From AC-51 sp036265325 (GTDB lineage Bacteria > Actinomycetota > UBA4738 > HRBIN12): a stretch of DNA of 6,986 nt. Of this stretch, positions 6,800 to 6,986 are shown piece by piece. The position numbers and the translations under genes are program-made. The notes beneath the pieces were generated by a model. The model did not search any database, was not told the origin of the DNA, and saw nothing but the letters and a program-made list of their open reading frames with translations. The DNA lies in the NCBI GenBank assembly GCA_036265325.1, contig DATAPH010000058.1, positions 1-6,986 on the forward strand, in the 5' to 3' direction. Position 1 is the first letter of the stretch; each line of letters begins with the position of its first letter.

Positions 6800-6817
6800 A
6801 ATCACACGCGTGTGATT
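6800..6817. promoter_or_regulatory. 18-bp perfect palindrome before whiB
   Basis: AATCACACGCGTGTGATT is its own reverse complement over all 18 bases. It ends 3 nt before the whiB Shine-Dalgarno sequence and 17 nt before the start codon. It may be a dimeric regulator's operator acting as a roadblock, or, as RNA, a 7-bp hairpin with a CGCG loop beside the ribosome site. The half-sites point outward relative to the CRP consensus TGTGA-N6-TCACA, so it is not a CRP site. Confidence 0.6.
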
Positions 6818-6820
6818 TCG

Positions 6821-6827
6821 GGGGGAG
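6821..6827 (+). promoter_or_regulatory. Ribosome binding site deciding the whiB start
   Basis: GGGGGAG ends 7 nt before the GTG at 6835. An in-frame TGA at 6829-6831 lies just two codons upstream, so translation cannot begin earlier in this frame. Confidence 0.75.
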
Positions 6828-6834
6828 TTGAGGA

Positions 6835-6986
6835 GTGCACCATTACATCCCTTGGCAAGAGCGAGCACGGTGTCGGGACCACGACCCGGAGATCTTCTTC
6901 CCCGAGAAGGGAGGCTCATCGAGGGAGGCGAAGAGGATCTGTAGCGAGTGTTCCGTTCGCATCGAATGCCTCAACTACGCACTCCG
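6835..6986 (+). CDS. WhiB-family iron-sulfur transcriptional regulator, N-terminal part
   Basis: The first 50 codons of a WhiB-like (Wbl) protein, cut by the window end. The four cluster cysteines are present in the classical spacing: Cys13-X22-Cys36-X2-Cys39-X5-Cys45, which binds a 4Fe-4S cluster sensitive to oxygen or nitric oxide. The sequence between them, DPEIFFPEKGGSSREAKRIC, most resembles the WhiB/WhmD (WhiB2) and WhiB1-like groups and not WhiB7. The GGVWGG-type turn and basic C-terminal DNA-contact region expected downstream are outside the window, so the subgroup stays open. The GTG start is fixed by an in-frame stop two codons upstream and a strong ribosome site. Wbl proteins act with the primary sigma factor to control cell division, development or stress genes. 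I see no functional link to the F420 genes. Confidence 0.93.
   Translation, partial: MHHYIPWQERARCRDHDPEIFFPEKGGSSREAKRICSECSVRIECLNYAL

Larger units (their letters stand above)
6606..6834. other. fbiC-whiB intergenic region and whiB leader
   Basis: This 229-bp gap is less GC-rich than the flanking genes. It holds the phased half-site array (6623-6663), a GCCGATAG sequence (6695-6702), a possible 25-codon leader reading frame (6738-6815), the 18-bp palindrome (6800-6817) and the whiB ribosome site (6821-6827). I could not identify a confident sigma70 promoter. The length and the ordered elements suggest that whiB has its own regulated promoter rather than reading through from fbiC. Confidence 0.55.

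Noticed and set aside
1..6986. Mobile element, prophage, CRISPR or defence system
   Set aside because: No transposase, integrase, terminal repeats, spacer arrays or compositional break seen; the genes are housekeeping-like.

Overview
The window looks like a chromosomal segment of a high-GC actinobacterium. The evidence is the GC-rich codon use, a WhiB-family iron-sulfur regulator (essentially confined to Actinobacteria and their phages), and coenzyme F420 genes in the actinobacterial form: FO synthase as one fused FbiC chain and the glutamyl ligase fused to a nitroreductase-like domain (FbiB). The genus cannot be told from the sequence.

Layout, left to right. (1) Positions 1-257, minus strand: the N-terminal part of a single-pass membrane-anchored protein, cut by the window edge. 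(2) 446-1870, plus: an AzgA/PbuG-type purine permease with a plausible sigma70-like promoter at 354-382. (3) 1867-3147, minus: fbiB. (4) 3144-4088, minus: fbiA, overlapping fbiB in an ATGA junction. (5) 4119-6605, plus: fbiC, divergent from fbiA across only 30 bp. (6) 6606-6834: a 229-bp gap with two ordered symmetric elements. (7) 6835-6986, plus: the start of a whiB-like gene, cut by the window edge.

The three fbi genes cover most of F420 biosynthesis. FbiC makes the deazaflavin FO, FbiA attaches the phospho(enol)lactyl group, and FbiB adds the glutamate tail and, in mycobacteria, reduces dehydro-F420-0. The nucleotidyltransferase that makes the FbiA substrate (FbiD/CofC) is not in the window. 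The permease is convergent with fbiB and shares a palindromic CTAG stop with it, so its apparent terminator hairpin lies inside the fbiB coding region.

I found no mobile element, CRISPR array, tRNA, rRNA or wholly unknown multi-gene system. The least explained signals are regulatory: the tight divergent, probably leaderless fbiA/fbiC promoter pair, and the phased GTCA/TGAC array and 18-bp perfect palindrome before whiB.
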